Shown one piece after another: positions 1 to 6,144 of a stretch of DNA of 9,302 nt. Position numbers and translations under genes: made by a program. The notes under the pieces were generated by a model. That model worked only from the letters and a program-made list of their open reading frames with translations. It was not told the DNA's origin and searched no databases. This DNA comes from Actinomycetes bacterium (GTDB taxonomy: Bacteria; Actinomycetota; Acidimicrobiia; Spongiisociales; UBA5794): contig JAMBLL010000222.1 in the NCBI GenBank assembly GCA_023336765.1, positions 1-9,302 of the forward strand, in the 5' to 3' direction. Each line of letters opens with the position of its first letter. Position 1 is the first letter of the stretch.

Positions 1-42
1 CTGTGCTCTGTGCTCTGTGCTCTGGCATCTGTAATCTGTTCA
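1..42. repeat. Heptanucleotide tandem repeat, consensus CTGTGCT
   Basis: Six 7-bp units lie in perfect register. Units 1-7, 8-14 and 15-21 are identical CTGTGCT. They are followed by the degenerate units CTGGCAT (22-28), CTGTAAT (29-35) and CTGTTCA (36-42), each keeping the leading CTG. The array starts at the window edge, so its true length upstream is unknown. It runs up to two bases before the ATG of the ProA-like gene, so it forms the gene's immediate upstream region. The origin by slippage is an inference; the register is seen directly. Confidence 0.85.
32..37 (+). promoter_or_regulatory. Candidate -10 box for leaderless transcription of the ProA-like gene
   Basis: TAATCT fits the TANNNT pattern of actinobacterial -10 elements and lies six bases (38-43) before the ATG at 44. 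That is the geometry expected if transcription starts at or next to the A of the start codon. There is no purine-rich Shine-Dalgarno sequence between the in-frame TAA (32-34) and the ATG, which agrees with a leaderless mRNA. No good -35 hexamer is visible; the -35 position falls in the heptamer repeat. This is an inference from sequence pattern only. Confidence 0.4.
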
Positions 43-43
43 C

Positions 44-1549
44 ATGACTTCAACAACTTTGAATTCGCTGGAACCCGGGATGCCGATCGTTTGGGGTGGG
101 ACACGGGTCACACATGTGCCAGACGAACTCGCTGAGGCGTTCACTGAGGGTGACTCGCTGATCGTGAGACAGGACACAGGCGAACTCATTCATATCCCGG
201 CCGAAGCTGAGGCTGTTGCGTCAGAAGCGGTAGGGCGAGCGCACGAAGCATTCGGTTCAATGGGCGCCGTTGACGACGAACAGATATCCACGTTCTACCT
301 TGCCTTTGCAGACGCGCTTCGAGACGACGGCCGTTTCGCTCTCATTGCTGCAGCGAATGAAATGGACGTCGCAATGGCCAGGCGAACGGGCAGGTCGGTG
401 ACGAGGCTGGTACTCGACGACACGATGCGCCGCGGCATGATCAGTGGCCTCGAGGGCTGGGCCAAGGCACCGACGGGAAGACGTCGGGTACTCAACTCGG
501 TGAAGCACGATGGGTGGCGTGTTGACCAGATTTCCGACGGTCTCGGGGTCATCGGCTTCGTGTTCGAAGGTAGGCCGAACGTCTTTGCTGATGCCACGGG
601 AGTCCTTCGTGGCGGGAACACTGTTGTGTTCCGTATCGGGTCAGACGCACTGGGCACTGCGCTTGCCATCGTCACTCACGCTCTCGACCCCGCGATCGCT
701 CTGGCTGGGCTGCCTGAAGGTGCTGCGACCCTGGTGCCGAGCGCCTCGCGCGCAGCAGGATTGGCAATGATGGCAGATACAAGACTCGCCCTGGCGGTGG
801 CCAGAGGATCGGGTGCAGCCACTGAGCGACTCGGTGCGGTCGCACGCCAGTCCGGGAACTCGGTCAGCCTTCACGGCACGGGTGGAGCATGGATCATCGC
901 GGGAGAATCTGCCAATGCCGACGACTTCAGAGCCGGGGTGTATCACTCGCTTGACCGCAAGGTGTGCAACACGCTCAACACGGTATGCATCCCGCGGTCA
1001 CGCTCTGACGAACTCGTTCCGTTCTTCCTCGAAGCGATCACCGCAGCAGGCGACAGGCGGGGGACACACAGCAAACTTCATGTGCTCGATGAATCGGTGG
1101 ACCTGGTTCCTGCTGAATGGTTCGAACGAATCGTCCCGATCTCGCGGGCAGGAGGAGCGGTCGACGAGAATCAAGCCGAACCCATCGGCGAATCCGGCCT
1201 TGGATACGAGTGGGAGTGGGAGGACAGCCCGGAGGTCGCCCTCGCGATCGTTGAGTCGGTCGGCCATGCAACAGATCTGTTCAATCGTTACAGCCCAAGG
1301 TTCGTTGCGTCGATCATCTCCGATGACCCCGAGGAACTCGACGACTTCTTCGGTGCAATTGATGCGCCATTCGTTGGAAACGGGTTCACTCGCTGGGTGG
1401 ACGGGCAGTATGCACTCAACAAGCCTGAACTTGGCCTCTCGAATTGGCAGAACGGCCGCCTCTTTGGTCGTGGTGGGATCCTGTCGGGTGACTCGGCATT
1501 CACCGTGCGCTCACGGGTTACCCAGGATGACCCCGACATCGGTCGTTGA
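44..1549 (+). CDS. Divergent ProA-like (gamma-glutamyl phosphate reductase family) aldehyde dehydrogenase
   Basis: This 501-residue protein belongs to the ProA branch of the aldehyde dehydrogenase superfamily. Typical ProA reduces gamma-glutamyl phosphate to glutamate-5-semialdehyde with NADPH in cytosolic proline synthesis. Visible matches in order are RLVLDD (121-126), GVIGFVFEGRPNV (168-180, compare GVIGVIYEARPNV), GGNTVVFR (190-197), ARGSG (253-257), the nucleophile Cys308 in DRKVCNTLNT, and ELGLS (462-466) followed by FGRGG (474-478). Family members are usually about 415-430 residues. The extra length is an N-terminal extension of roughly 60-70 residues (around GDSLIVRQDTGELIHIP) before the helical start of the ProA fold. 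The family's usual RP.(A/V)CNA.E around the cysteine is changed, and the P of the usual PLGVIG is absent, so the substrate is uncertain. ATG 44 is the first possible start because TAA at 32-34 is in frame. A later start at 80 is possible but would leave a shorter extension. No proB is in the window; it could lie upstream. I withhold proA because of the divergence. Confidence 0.85.
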   Translation: MTSTTLNSLEPGMPIVWGGTRVTHVPDELAEAFTEGDSLIVRQDTGELIHIPAEAEAVASEAVGRAHEAFGSMGAVDDEQISTFYLAFADALRDDGRFALIAAANEMDVAMARRTGRSVTRLVLDDTMRRGMISGLEGWAKAPTGRRRVLNSVKHDGWRVDQISDGLGVIGFVFEGRPNVFADATGVLRGGNTVVFRIGSDALGTALAIVTHALDPAIALAGLPEGAATLVPSASRAAGLAMMADTRLALAVARGSGAATERLGAVARQSGNSVSLHGTGGAWIIAGESANADDFRAGVYHSLDRKVCNTLNTVCIPRSRSDELVPFFLEAITAAGDRRGTHSKLHVLDESVDLVPAEWFERIVPISRAGGAVDENQAEPIGESGLGYEWEWEDSPEVALAIVESVGHATDLFNRYSPRFVASIISDDPEELDDFFGAIDAPFVGNGFTRWVDGQYALNKPELGLSNWQNGRLFGRGGILSGDSAFTVRSRVTQDDPDIGR

Positions 1550-1597
1550 TGAGGAATCTGGATCGGTTCACGACGACGCTACGATTCTGTGTTGGCG

Positions 1598-1602
1598 AGG
1601 AG
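1598..1602 (+). promoter_or_regulatory. Shine-Dalgarno that decides the leuS start
   Basis: AGGAG ends four bases before the ATG at 1607. An upstream in-frame GTG at 1589 has no comparable site. The protein from 1607 starts with the ordinary LeuS N-terminus (MASYDFREIENRWQ), so 1607 is preferred. Confidence 0.6.
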
Positions 1603-1606
1603 TGAG

Positions 1607-4342
1607 ATGGCGTCCTACGATTTTCGAGAGATAGAGAACCGGTGGCAGCAGACATGGGCTGACCAGGGAATCTATCGCGTCCCGAACCCTGGGGACCCTG
1701 ACTTCGACGATGCGAAGCCGAAGAAGTACTTCCTCGACATGTTCCCGTATCCATCGGGTGCTGGGTTGCACGTTGGCCACCCTTTGGGGTACATCGGGAC
1801 CGACATCTTCTCCCGCTATCACCGCATGAACGGGGCGAATGTCCTGCACCCCATGGGATTCGACTCGTTCGGCCTGCCCGCAGAGCAGTACGCCGTCGAA
1901 ACGGGAATACATCCAAGAATCACCACGGAAAAGAACATTGAGAACTACACCCGCCAACTCCAGGCATTCGGGTTCTCCTACGACTGGGAGCGGTCGTTCG
2001 CAACCACCGACCCTGATTACTACCGATGGACCCAGTGGATCTTCCTGAAGCTCTTCGACTCGTGGTTCGACACTGGACAGCAAAAAGCGCGCCCGATGGC
2101 CGAACTCGTTGAGGAACTCGAGGACGGCTTGCGCGATGCCGATGGGGTGTCCTGGCGCAACTGTGCCAAAGAGGACCGCAGAGCGTTCATCGACAGCCAG
2201 CGTCTTGCCTACATCGACGAGGTGCCGGTCAACTGGTGCCCGGCACTCGGCACCGTGCTCGCCAACGAGGAGGTCACCGCTGAGGGCCGCTCCGAGAGAG
2301 GGAATCATCCGGTCTACAGGAGGCCTCTGAGACAGTGGATGCTCCGGATCACGGCGTATGCCGATCGTCTGATCGACGAACTCGATCTCGTGGATTGGCC
2401 CGCATCGGTACGTACGATGCAACGAAACTGGATCGGTCGGTCCGAGGGTGCCAACATCCTGTTCTCGATCTCGGGGAACCTCCACCTGCGTGTCTTTACG
2501 ACCCGGCCCGACACTGTGTACGGAGCGACCTACATGGTCGTTGCACCCGAACACCCCATTCTCGATGAGATCATTCCCGAGGTTTGGCCAGATGGGACGA
2601 ATCCCGAGTGGACACTTGGCATCGACGATCCGAGGTCTGCGGTCGGTGCGTACAGACTTGCTGCGTCTCGAAAATCTGAACTCGAACGCCAGATAGAAGA
2701 ACGGGAGAAGACGGGGGTCTTCACCGGGGCGTATGCGACGAATCCGCTGACAGGCGATCCGGTCCCGATCTTCGTTGCGGATTACGTTCTGATGGGTTAC
2801 GGAACGGGTGCGATTATGGCGGTACCTGGACAGGACGAACGGGACTGGGAGTTCGCTGAGGCGTTCGACCTTCCGATCATCCGCACTGTCCAGCCTCCTC
2901 TCGAGTTCGATGGTGACGCCTACACCGGTCCGGGTCCTGCGATCAACTCCGGGTTCCTCGACGGCCTCGATGTCGAAGATGCAAAGGACCGGATCATCCG
3001 CTGGCTTGAGATCAACGGGCACGGTGAAGGGACGATCACCTACAAGCTGCGTGACTGGCTGTTCTCGCGGCAGCGGTACTGGGGTGAACCGATCCCCATC
3101 CTCCACGGCCCCGATGGCGAGTTGGTCCCTGTTCCAGAAGATGACCTTCCTCTGCGGCTTCCGGACGTGGATGACTACCGACCCAACGTTTCTGACGACG
3201 AGAACGCTGATCCGACGCCAACGCTATCGAATGCGGACGATGATTGGAAGTACGTCGAGATCGACGGAGTTCGCTATGAGCGCGAACTCAACACCATGCC
3301 TCAGTGGGCGGGTTCGTGCTGGTACTACCTGCGCTTTGCCGATCCGCACAACGAGGATGAGCTTGTAGCACCAGAGGCTGAGGAGTACTGGATGGGAGGC
3401 AACGGTGTCGACCTGTACATCGGCGGAGTTGAACATGCCGTGTTGCATCTGCTCTATGTGAGGTTCTGGCACAAGGTGCTCAACGATCTCGGGTACGTAT
3501 CGACGAAGGAGCCGTTCGGAAGGCTCTACAACCAGGGTTACATCCTCGCCGATGCCTTTCAGGACTCCCGCGGCATGTACGTGCCAGCTGAAGAGGTCAC
3601 GACGGACGGCGACAGATTTCTGTTCGAAGACGATGAGGTCACCCGGGTGTACGGGAAGATGGGCAAGTCGCTCAAGAACTCCGTCAACCCCGACGACATC
3701 TTCGAGGAGTACGGTGTCGACACTCTCCGCCTTTACGAGATGTTCATGGGCCCACTCGATACCTCGCGGCCGTGGTCGACGCGCGACATCGTCGGGGTAT
3801 ACCGATTCCTACAGCGTCTCTGGCGGAACTTCATCGATGAGGACACCGGCGAGGTTCTCGTTTCGGAGGACCCATCGCAAGGCGATCTACAGGTGTTGCT
3901 GCACCGCACCATCGAAGCTGTGACCAACGACATGGAGAACCTCCACTTCAATACTGCTGTGGCGAGATTATTCGAGATGAACAACGCCCTAGTTGCGCTC
4001 GATAAGGTCCCGGCGGACGTCGCATCGGTCCTGCCGCGTCTTCTCGGCCCGCTGGCACCACACATCAGCGAGGAACTGTGGCATCGGATGGGGATGGCTG
4101 GTTCTGTTGTAACGGCATCATGGCCCACGTACGACGCGGCCCTCACCGCCGAGGACATGGCGACGATGATCGTGCAGGTGAACGGGAAGGTCAGGGACCG
4201 CATCGAGGTCCCGATCACGATCACAGAGGATGAGGCTGTTGCGATCGCACTTGCATCTGAGCGAGTTCTTGCACACACCGACGGCGTCGAACCCCGGAAG
4301 GTCATCGCCAGACTTCCGAACGTCCTGAGTCTTGTGGTGTGA
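1607..4342 (+). CDS. leuS: Leucine--tRNA ligase
   Basis: This cytosolic class I synthetase charges tRNA-Leu with leucine using ATP and hydrolyses mischarged tRNA. From ATG 1607 it has 911 residues. In order: the HIGH-type motif HVGH (55-58) after YPSGAG; the connective-peptide editing domain from about residue 215 to 420, with TTRPDT (298-303) and the conserved Asp in VPGQDERD (406-413); the second half of the Rossmann catalytic core; a leucine-specific-type insert near 650-680; KMGKS (684-688), the actinobacterial form of KMSKS; the anticodon-binding helices; and the C-terminal IVQVNGKVRDR (855-865). Only Cys211 of WCP remains in the region that carries a zinc site in some LeuS, so zinc is probably not bound there. 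The length is somewhat below the 950-970 of many actinobacterial LeuS, with no missing catalytic block. The start was chosen over GTG 1589 because of AGGAG at 1598-1602. The stop codon overlaps the start of the next gene. A 57-bp gap separates it from the ProA-like gene; nadD and rsfS, which often sit there in Actinomycetota, are absent. Confidence 0.97.
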   Translation: MASYDFREIENRWQQTWADQGIYRVPNPGDPDFDDAKPKKYFLDMFPYPSGAGLHVGHPLGYIGTDIFSRYHRMNGANVLHPMGFDSFGLPAEQYAVETGIHPRITTEKNIENYTRQLQAFGFSYDWERSFATTDPDYYRWTQWIFLKLFDSWFDTGQQKARPMAELVEELEDGLRDADGVSWRNCAKEDRRAFIDSQRLAYIDEVPVNWCPALGTVLANEEVTAEGRSERGNHPVYRRPLRQWMLRITAYADRLIDELDLVDWPASVRTMQRNWIGRSEGANILFSISGNLHLRVFTTRPDTVYGATYMVVAPEHPILDEIIPEVWPDGTNPEWTLGIDDPRSAVGAYRLAASRKSELERQIEEREKTGVFTGAYATNPLTGDPVPIFVADYVLMGYGTGAIMAVPGQDERDWEFAEAFDLPIIRTVQPPLEFDGDAYTGPGPAINSGFLDGLDVEDAKDRIIRWLEINGHGEGTITYKLRDWLFSRQRYWGEPIPILHGPDGELVPVPEDDLPLRLPDVDDYRPNVSDDENADPTPTLSNADDDWKYVEIDGVRYERELNTMPQWAGSCWYYLRFADPHNEDELVAPEAEEYWMGGNGVDLYIGGVEHAVLHLLYVRFWHKVLNDLGYVSTKEPFGRLYNQGYILADAFQDSRGMYVPAEEVTTDGDRFLFEDDEVTRVYGKMGKSLKNSVNPDDIFEEYGVDTLRLYEMFMGPLDTSRPWSTRDIVGVYRFLQRLWRNFIDEDTGEVLVSEDPSQGDLQVLLHRTIEAVTNDMENLHFNTAVARLFEMNNALVALDKVPADVASVLPRLLGPLAPHISEELWHRMGMAGSVVTASWPTYDAALTAEDMATMIVQVNGKVRDRIEVPITITEDEAVAIALASERVLAHTDGVEPRKVIARLPNVLSLVV

Positions 4343-4731
4343 GCATCGACGCAGAGACCGTTGCGCGCCGGTGCGGCATCGATGGATTCGATCTCCCGCT
4401 CGACGGCGTCAGGCTCGTTCCTATGCCTTGCATCGTCGAGAGGATCCTCGGGTCGAACGTCCAGGCGATCACGATCGTGCGCACGATCGCCTTCAACCGG
4501 CAACTGTTCGAACAGGTCGTGGCAGGTGCCAAGCCAGAACTCCTCGCACACGAACTGATCCACGTGGCCCAGTGGGCCGACCATGGGATCGTGGGGTTCA
4601 CCTGGGACTACCTCCGTGACTACCTGCGTCTTCGATTGCTCGGGGCCAGCCACGATGCCGCGTACCGGTCCATCGGATTCGAGTATCAGGCATACACAGG
4701 TGCCCACGAGATCAGTGAGTCCTTGACGTGA
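4339..4731 (+). CDS. Small HExxH metallopeptidase-like protein (DUF4157-like)
   Basis: This 130-residue protein has a clear zinc-binding signature, AHELIHVAQW (70-79), giving His71, Glu72 and His75 of HExxH. The flanking HELxHVxQ pattern resembles that of short DUF4157-like zincins, where a downstream glutamate supplies the third ligand. Candidates here are Glu115 in FEYQAY or Glu124 in GAHE. There is no signal peptide and no membrane segment, so a cytosolic location is expected. An N-terminal beta-rich part (about 20-60) precedes the motif, and a helical Tyr/Arg/Leu-rich stretch (DYLRDYLRLRLLG, 90-102) follows. The GTG start overlaps the leuS stop (GTGA), and its own stop overlaps the start of the CPBP gene, so all three are probably translated in sequence. 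Substrate unknown; it may be a true peptidase or a zinc-binding protein without proteolysis. The reading frame is well supported by coupling on both sides. Confidence 0.8.
   Translation: MSIDAETVARRCGIDGFDLPLDGVRLVPMPCIVERILGSNVQAITIVRTIAFNRQLFEQVVAGAKPELLAHELIHVAQWADHGIVGFTWDYLRDYLRLRLLGASHDAAYRSIGFEYQAYTGAHEISESLT
4472..4489. repeat. Perfect 18-bp palindrome inside the HExxH gene
   Basis: CGATCGTGCGCACGATCG equals its own reverse complement. It encodes part of TIVRTIA (residues 45-51). It lies in a cluster of three GATC sites within 22 bases (4467, 4473, 4485). It may arise only from the local use of ACG, ATC, GTG and CGC codons; a role as a protein-binding site is not shown. Confidence 0.6.
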
Positions 4732-5513
4732 CACCTCCACCGCCTCCACCCGGATACCTGCCAGTGGCGAAGTGGCGACTGATCGACATCATCACCGTGT
4801 TCTTCGGGGGGATCGTCGGGTCGATCATCGTCACAGCGATCATCGTACTGGCAGGAATTGACCCCCTTGCGCCGCTGCCGTTCTCGCTGATCTTCGGAGG
4901 GCAAGCCGCGGCGAGCTTCGCCGTCATGTGGGGGCTGTCCCAGACCCGCGGTTCCGGTTCGCTCGCCGCCGATGTCGGGCTGATCGTTCGAGGCTCGGAT
5001 TGGTGGGGCATCCCTGCCGGGATGCTGCTCCAGATTGTCATTGCCCTGATCACAGCTCCTTTCGTCATCTGGTTGTTTCCAGATGGTGCACCAGAGCAGG
5101 GAGTCGCTGAGATCGCCGGACAGTCCAAATCTGTCATCGACCAACTTGCCGTGTTCATGTCGGTGGCTGTTGCGGCTCCCCTCGTCGAAGAGATGCTCTT
5201 CCGTGGGGTGCTGTTGTCGTGGCTGGTGCGTCGCATGAGCAATACTCTTGCGATCTTGGTCTCTGCCGCCGTGTTCGCTGTTGTGCATCTGGTTGATCCG
5301 AATGCCATTGCGTTGGTGCCCGGCTTGTTTCTTCTCGGAGTCGTGCTGGCATGGGTCGCAATCAAGAAGGGCGATCTGTCCCTTCCGATCGCTCTCCACA
5401 GCGGAATCAACCTGCTCGCGGCGATCAGCATCCTGTACGGTTCTCAGCTCCTAGAGTGGTCGGAGCGGCAACTCGACCAGATCGAGGGCATCATCTCATT
5501 TTTCCCCTTCTAG
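4728..5513 (+). CDS. CPBP family intramembrane metalloprotease
   Basis: This 261-residue polytopic membrane protein carries the three signatures of the CPBP (CAAX protease and bacteriocin-processing, formerly Abi) family: EEMLFR (154-159, EExxxR), FAVVH (183-187, FxxxH) and HSGIN (224-228, HxxxN). These residues bind the metal and catalyse cleavage inside the membrane. Hydrophobic segments are visible near 19-42, 53-70, 93-116, 138-152, 172-188, 193-212 and 220-238. The N-terminus is MT followed by six prolines, then an amphipathic stretch into the first membrane helix. The GTG start overlaps the stop of the HExxH gene by GTGA. The family includes prenyl-protein proteases, bacteriocin self-immunity proteins and sigma-factor or anti-sigma-factor proteases in other bacteria; the sequence does not say which role applies here. 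All catalytic residues are present, so activity is likely. Confidence 0.93.
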   Translation: MTPPPPPPGYLPVAKWRLIDIITVFFGGIVGSIIVTAIIVLAGIDPLAPLPFSLIFGGQAAASFAVMWGLSQTRGSGSLAADVGLIVRGSDWWGIPAGMLLQIVIALITAPFVIWLFPDGAPEQGVAEIAGQSKSVIDQLAVFMSVAVAAPLVEEMLFRGVLLSWLVRRMSNTLAILVSAAVFAVVHLVDPNAIALVPGLFLLGVVLAWVAIKKGDLSLPIALHSGINLLAAISILYGSQLLEWSERQLDQIEGIISFFPF

Positions 5514-5569
5514 CGTCCCTCTAGCAATCGTGCGCCAGTTGGGGTACAAAGGGTGTGCGGTGCGGTGTT

Positions 5570-5574
5570 GAGGT
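5570..5574 (+). promoter_or_regulatory. Ribosome binding site of comEA
   Basis: GAGGT lies six bases before GTG 5581. It supports the GTG start, which also gives a compact N-terminus just ahead of the membrane anchor. The 67-bp gap 5514-5580 shows no convincing -35/-10 pair and no terminator hairpin. Confidence 0.6.
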
Positions 5575-5580
5575 ACCTGT

Positions 5581-6144
5581 GTGGCGCGTCCTGTTACCAA
5601 CCTTCAGGTCACGGTGGCTGGGGTTGCTGTGGTGCTGCTTGTAGGCGGTGCGGTTTGGTTCGGTCTCGGCCCTGATCCGTATCCTCCAACTCCTGGTGCG
5701 CCGAGTACGGCAGTTGAGACTCTGACGAACGTGATGGTGACTGTCCACGTCTCTGGCGCTGTCGTCCAGCCTGGTGTTGTGGTGGTGTCTGCGAGGGGAA
5801 GGGTCGCGGATGCTCTTGCCGCTGCAGGGGGTGCAGCCGCAGATGCCGACCTGGCCAGACTCAATCTTGCGGCAACGCTCAGGGACGGGGATCTCATCAC
5901 TGTCCCGAGTATCGCGGCAAGCGGTGAAGCCAGCCAGCAGCCCGAAGCCGTTGGTGTTGATATCAACCGGTCATCTGCGTCGGAACTCGAGCGCCTGCCT
6001 GGAGTGGGTCCTGTGCTTGCTCAGCGGATCGTTGATTACAGGGACGACTTCGGCCCATTCACCGTGATCGAAGATCTGCTCGACGTCCCAGGGATCGGAG
6101 AGGCAAAGCTCGCGGGGATGCGCGATGACATCGCTTCGCCTTGA
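5581..6144 (+). CDS. comEA: ComEA DNA receptor for competence
   Basis: ComEA is a membrane-anchored protein outside the cytoplasmic membrane that binds incoming double-stranded DNA during natural transformation and passes it to ComEC. The 187-residue product has a single N-terminal membrane segment (about 9-29), a Pro/Thr-rich linker (31-43), an SLBB domain (about 52-109: VTVHVSGAVVQPGV ... DGDLITVP), a short Gln/Ser linker, and a C-terminal tandem helix-hairpin-helix domain. The HhH turns are LPGVGPVLA (139-147) and VPGIGEAKL (169-177), and DYRDDFGPF lies between them, all typical of ComEA. The size is normal. The GTG start is preceded by GAGGT at 5570-5574. The last 20 bases overlap the start of comEC in another frame, so the two are probably co-translated. 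Confidence 0.95.
   Translation: MARPVTNLQVTVAGVAVVLLVGGAVWFGLGPDPYPPTPGAPSTAVETLTNVMVTVHVSGAVVQPGVVVVSARGRVADALAAAGGAAADADLARLNLAATLRDGDLITVPSIAASGEASQQPEAVGVDINRSSASELERLPGVGPVLAQRIVDYRDDFGPFTVIEDLLDVPGIGEAKLAGMRDDIASP

Noticed and set aside
1567..1585. Possible leuS promoter: TTCACG and TACGAT in the 57-bp gap
   Set aside because: The two hexamers are only 7 bases apart, far below the 16-18 needed, and nothing like a -35 lies at the right distance. TACGAT alone fits TANNNT but is not enough.
1589..1591. GTG as an earlier leuS start
   Set aside because: It would place AGGAG inside the gene and adds six residues without family support; ATG 1607 has the ribosome binding site.
813..1634. 273-codon + strand frame inside the ProA-like gene
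   Set aside because: Ser/Arg/Thr-rich out-of-frame shadow of the aldehyde dehydrogenase reading frame, with no motif.
1568..3106. 512-codon open frame on the minus strand opposite leuS
   Set aside because: It lies fully over leuS, whose protein is unmistakable. The translated minus-strand product is rich in Arg and Pro with no recognisable motif, as expected from the complement of high-GC coding DNA.
1607..4342. KMGKS in place of KMSKS in LeuS as a defect
   Set aside because: Actinobacterial LeuS commonly carries KMGKS, so it is a family variant and not a loss of function.
3733..4749. 338-codon open frame on the minus strand over the leuS end, the HExxH gene and the CPBP start
   Set aside because: It crosses three supported + strand genes and their coupled junctions; the product shows no domain or motif.
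4686..5431. Two overlapping minus-strand open frames opposite the CPBP gene
   Set aside because: The CPBP catalytic motifs and membrane helices on the + strand explain this DNA; the minus-strand products are low-complexity Arg/Ser/Asp-rich shadows.
5539..5567. Possible comEA promoter starting at TTGGGG
   Set aside because: At a 17-bp spacing the -10 position reads GCGGTG, which does not resemble TANNNT.
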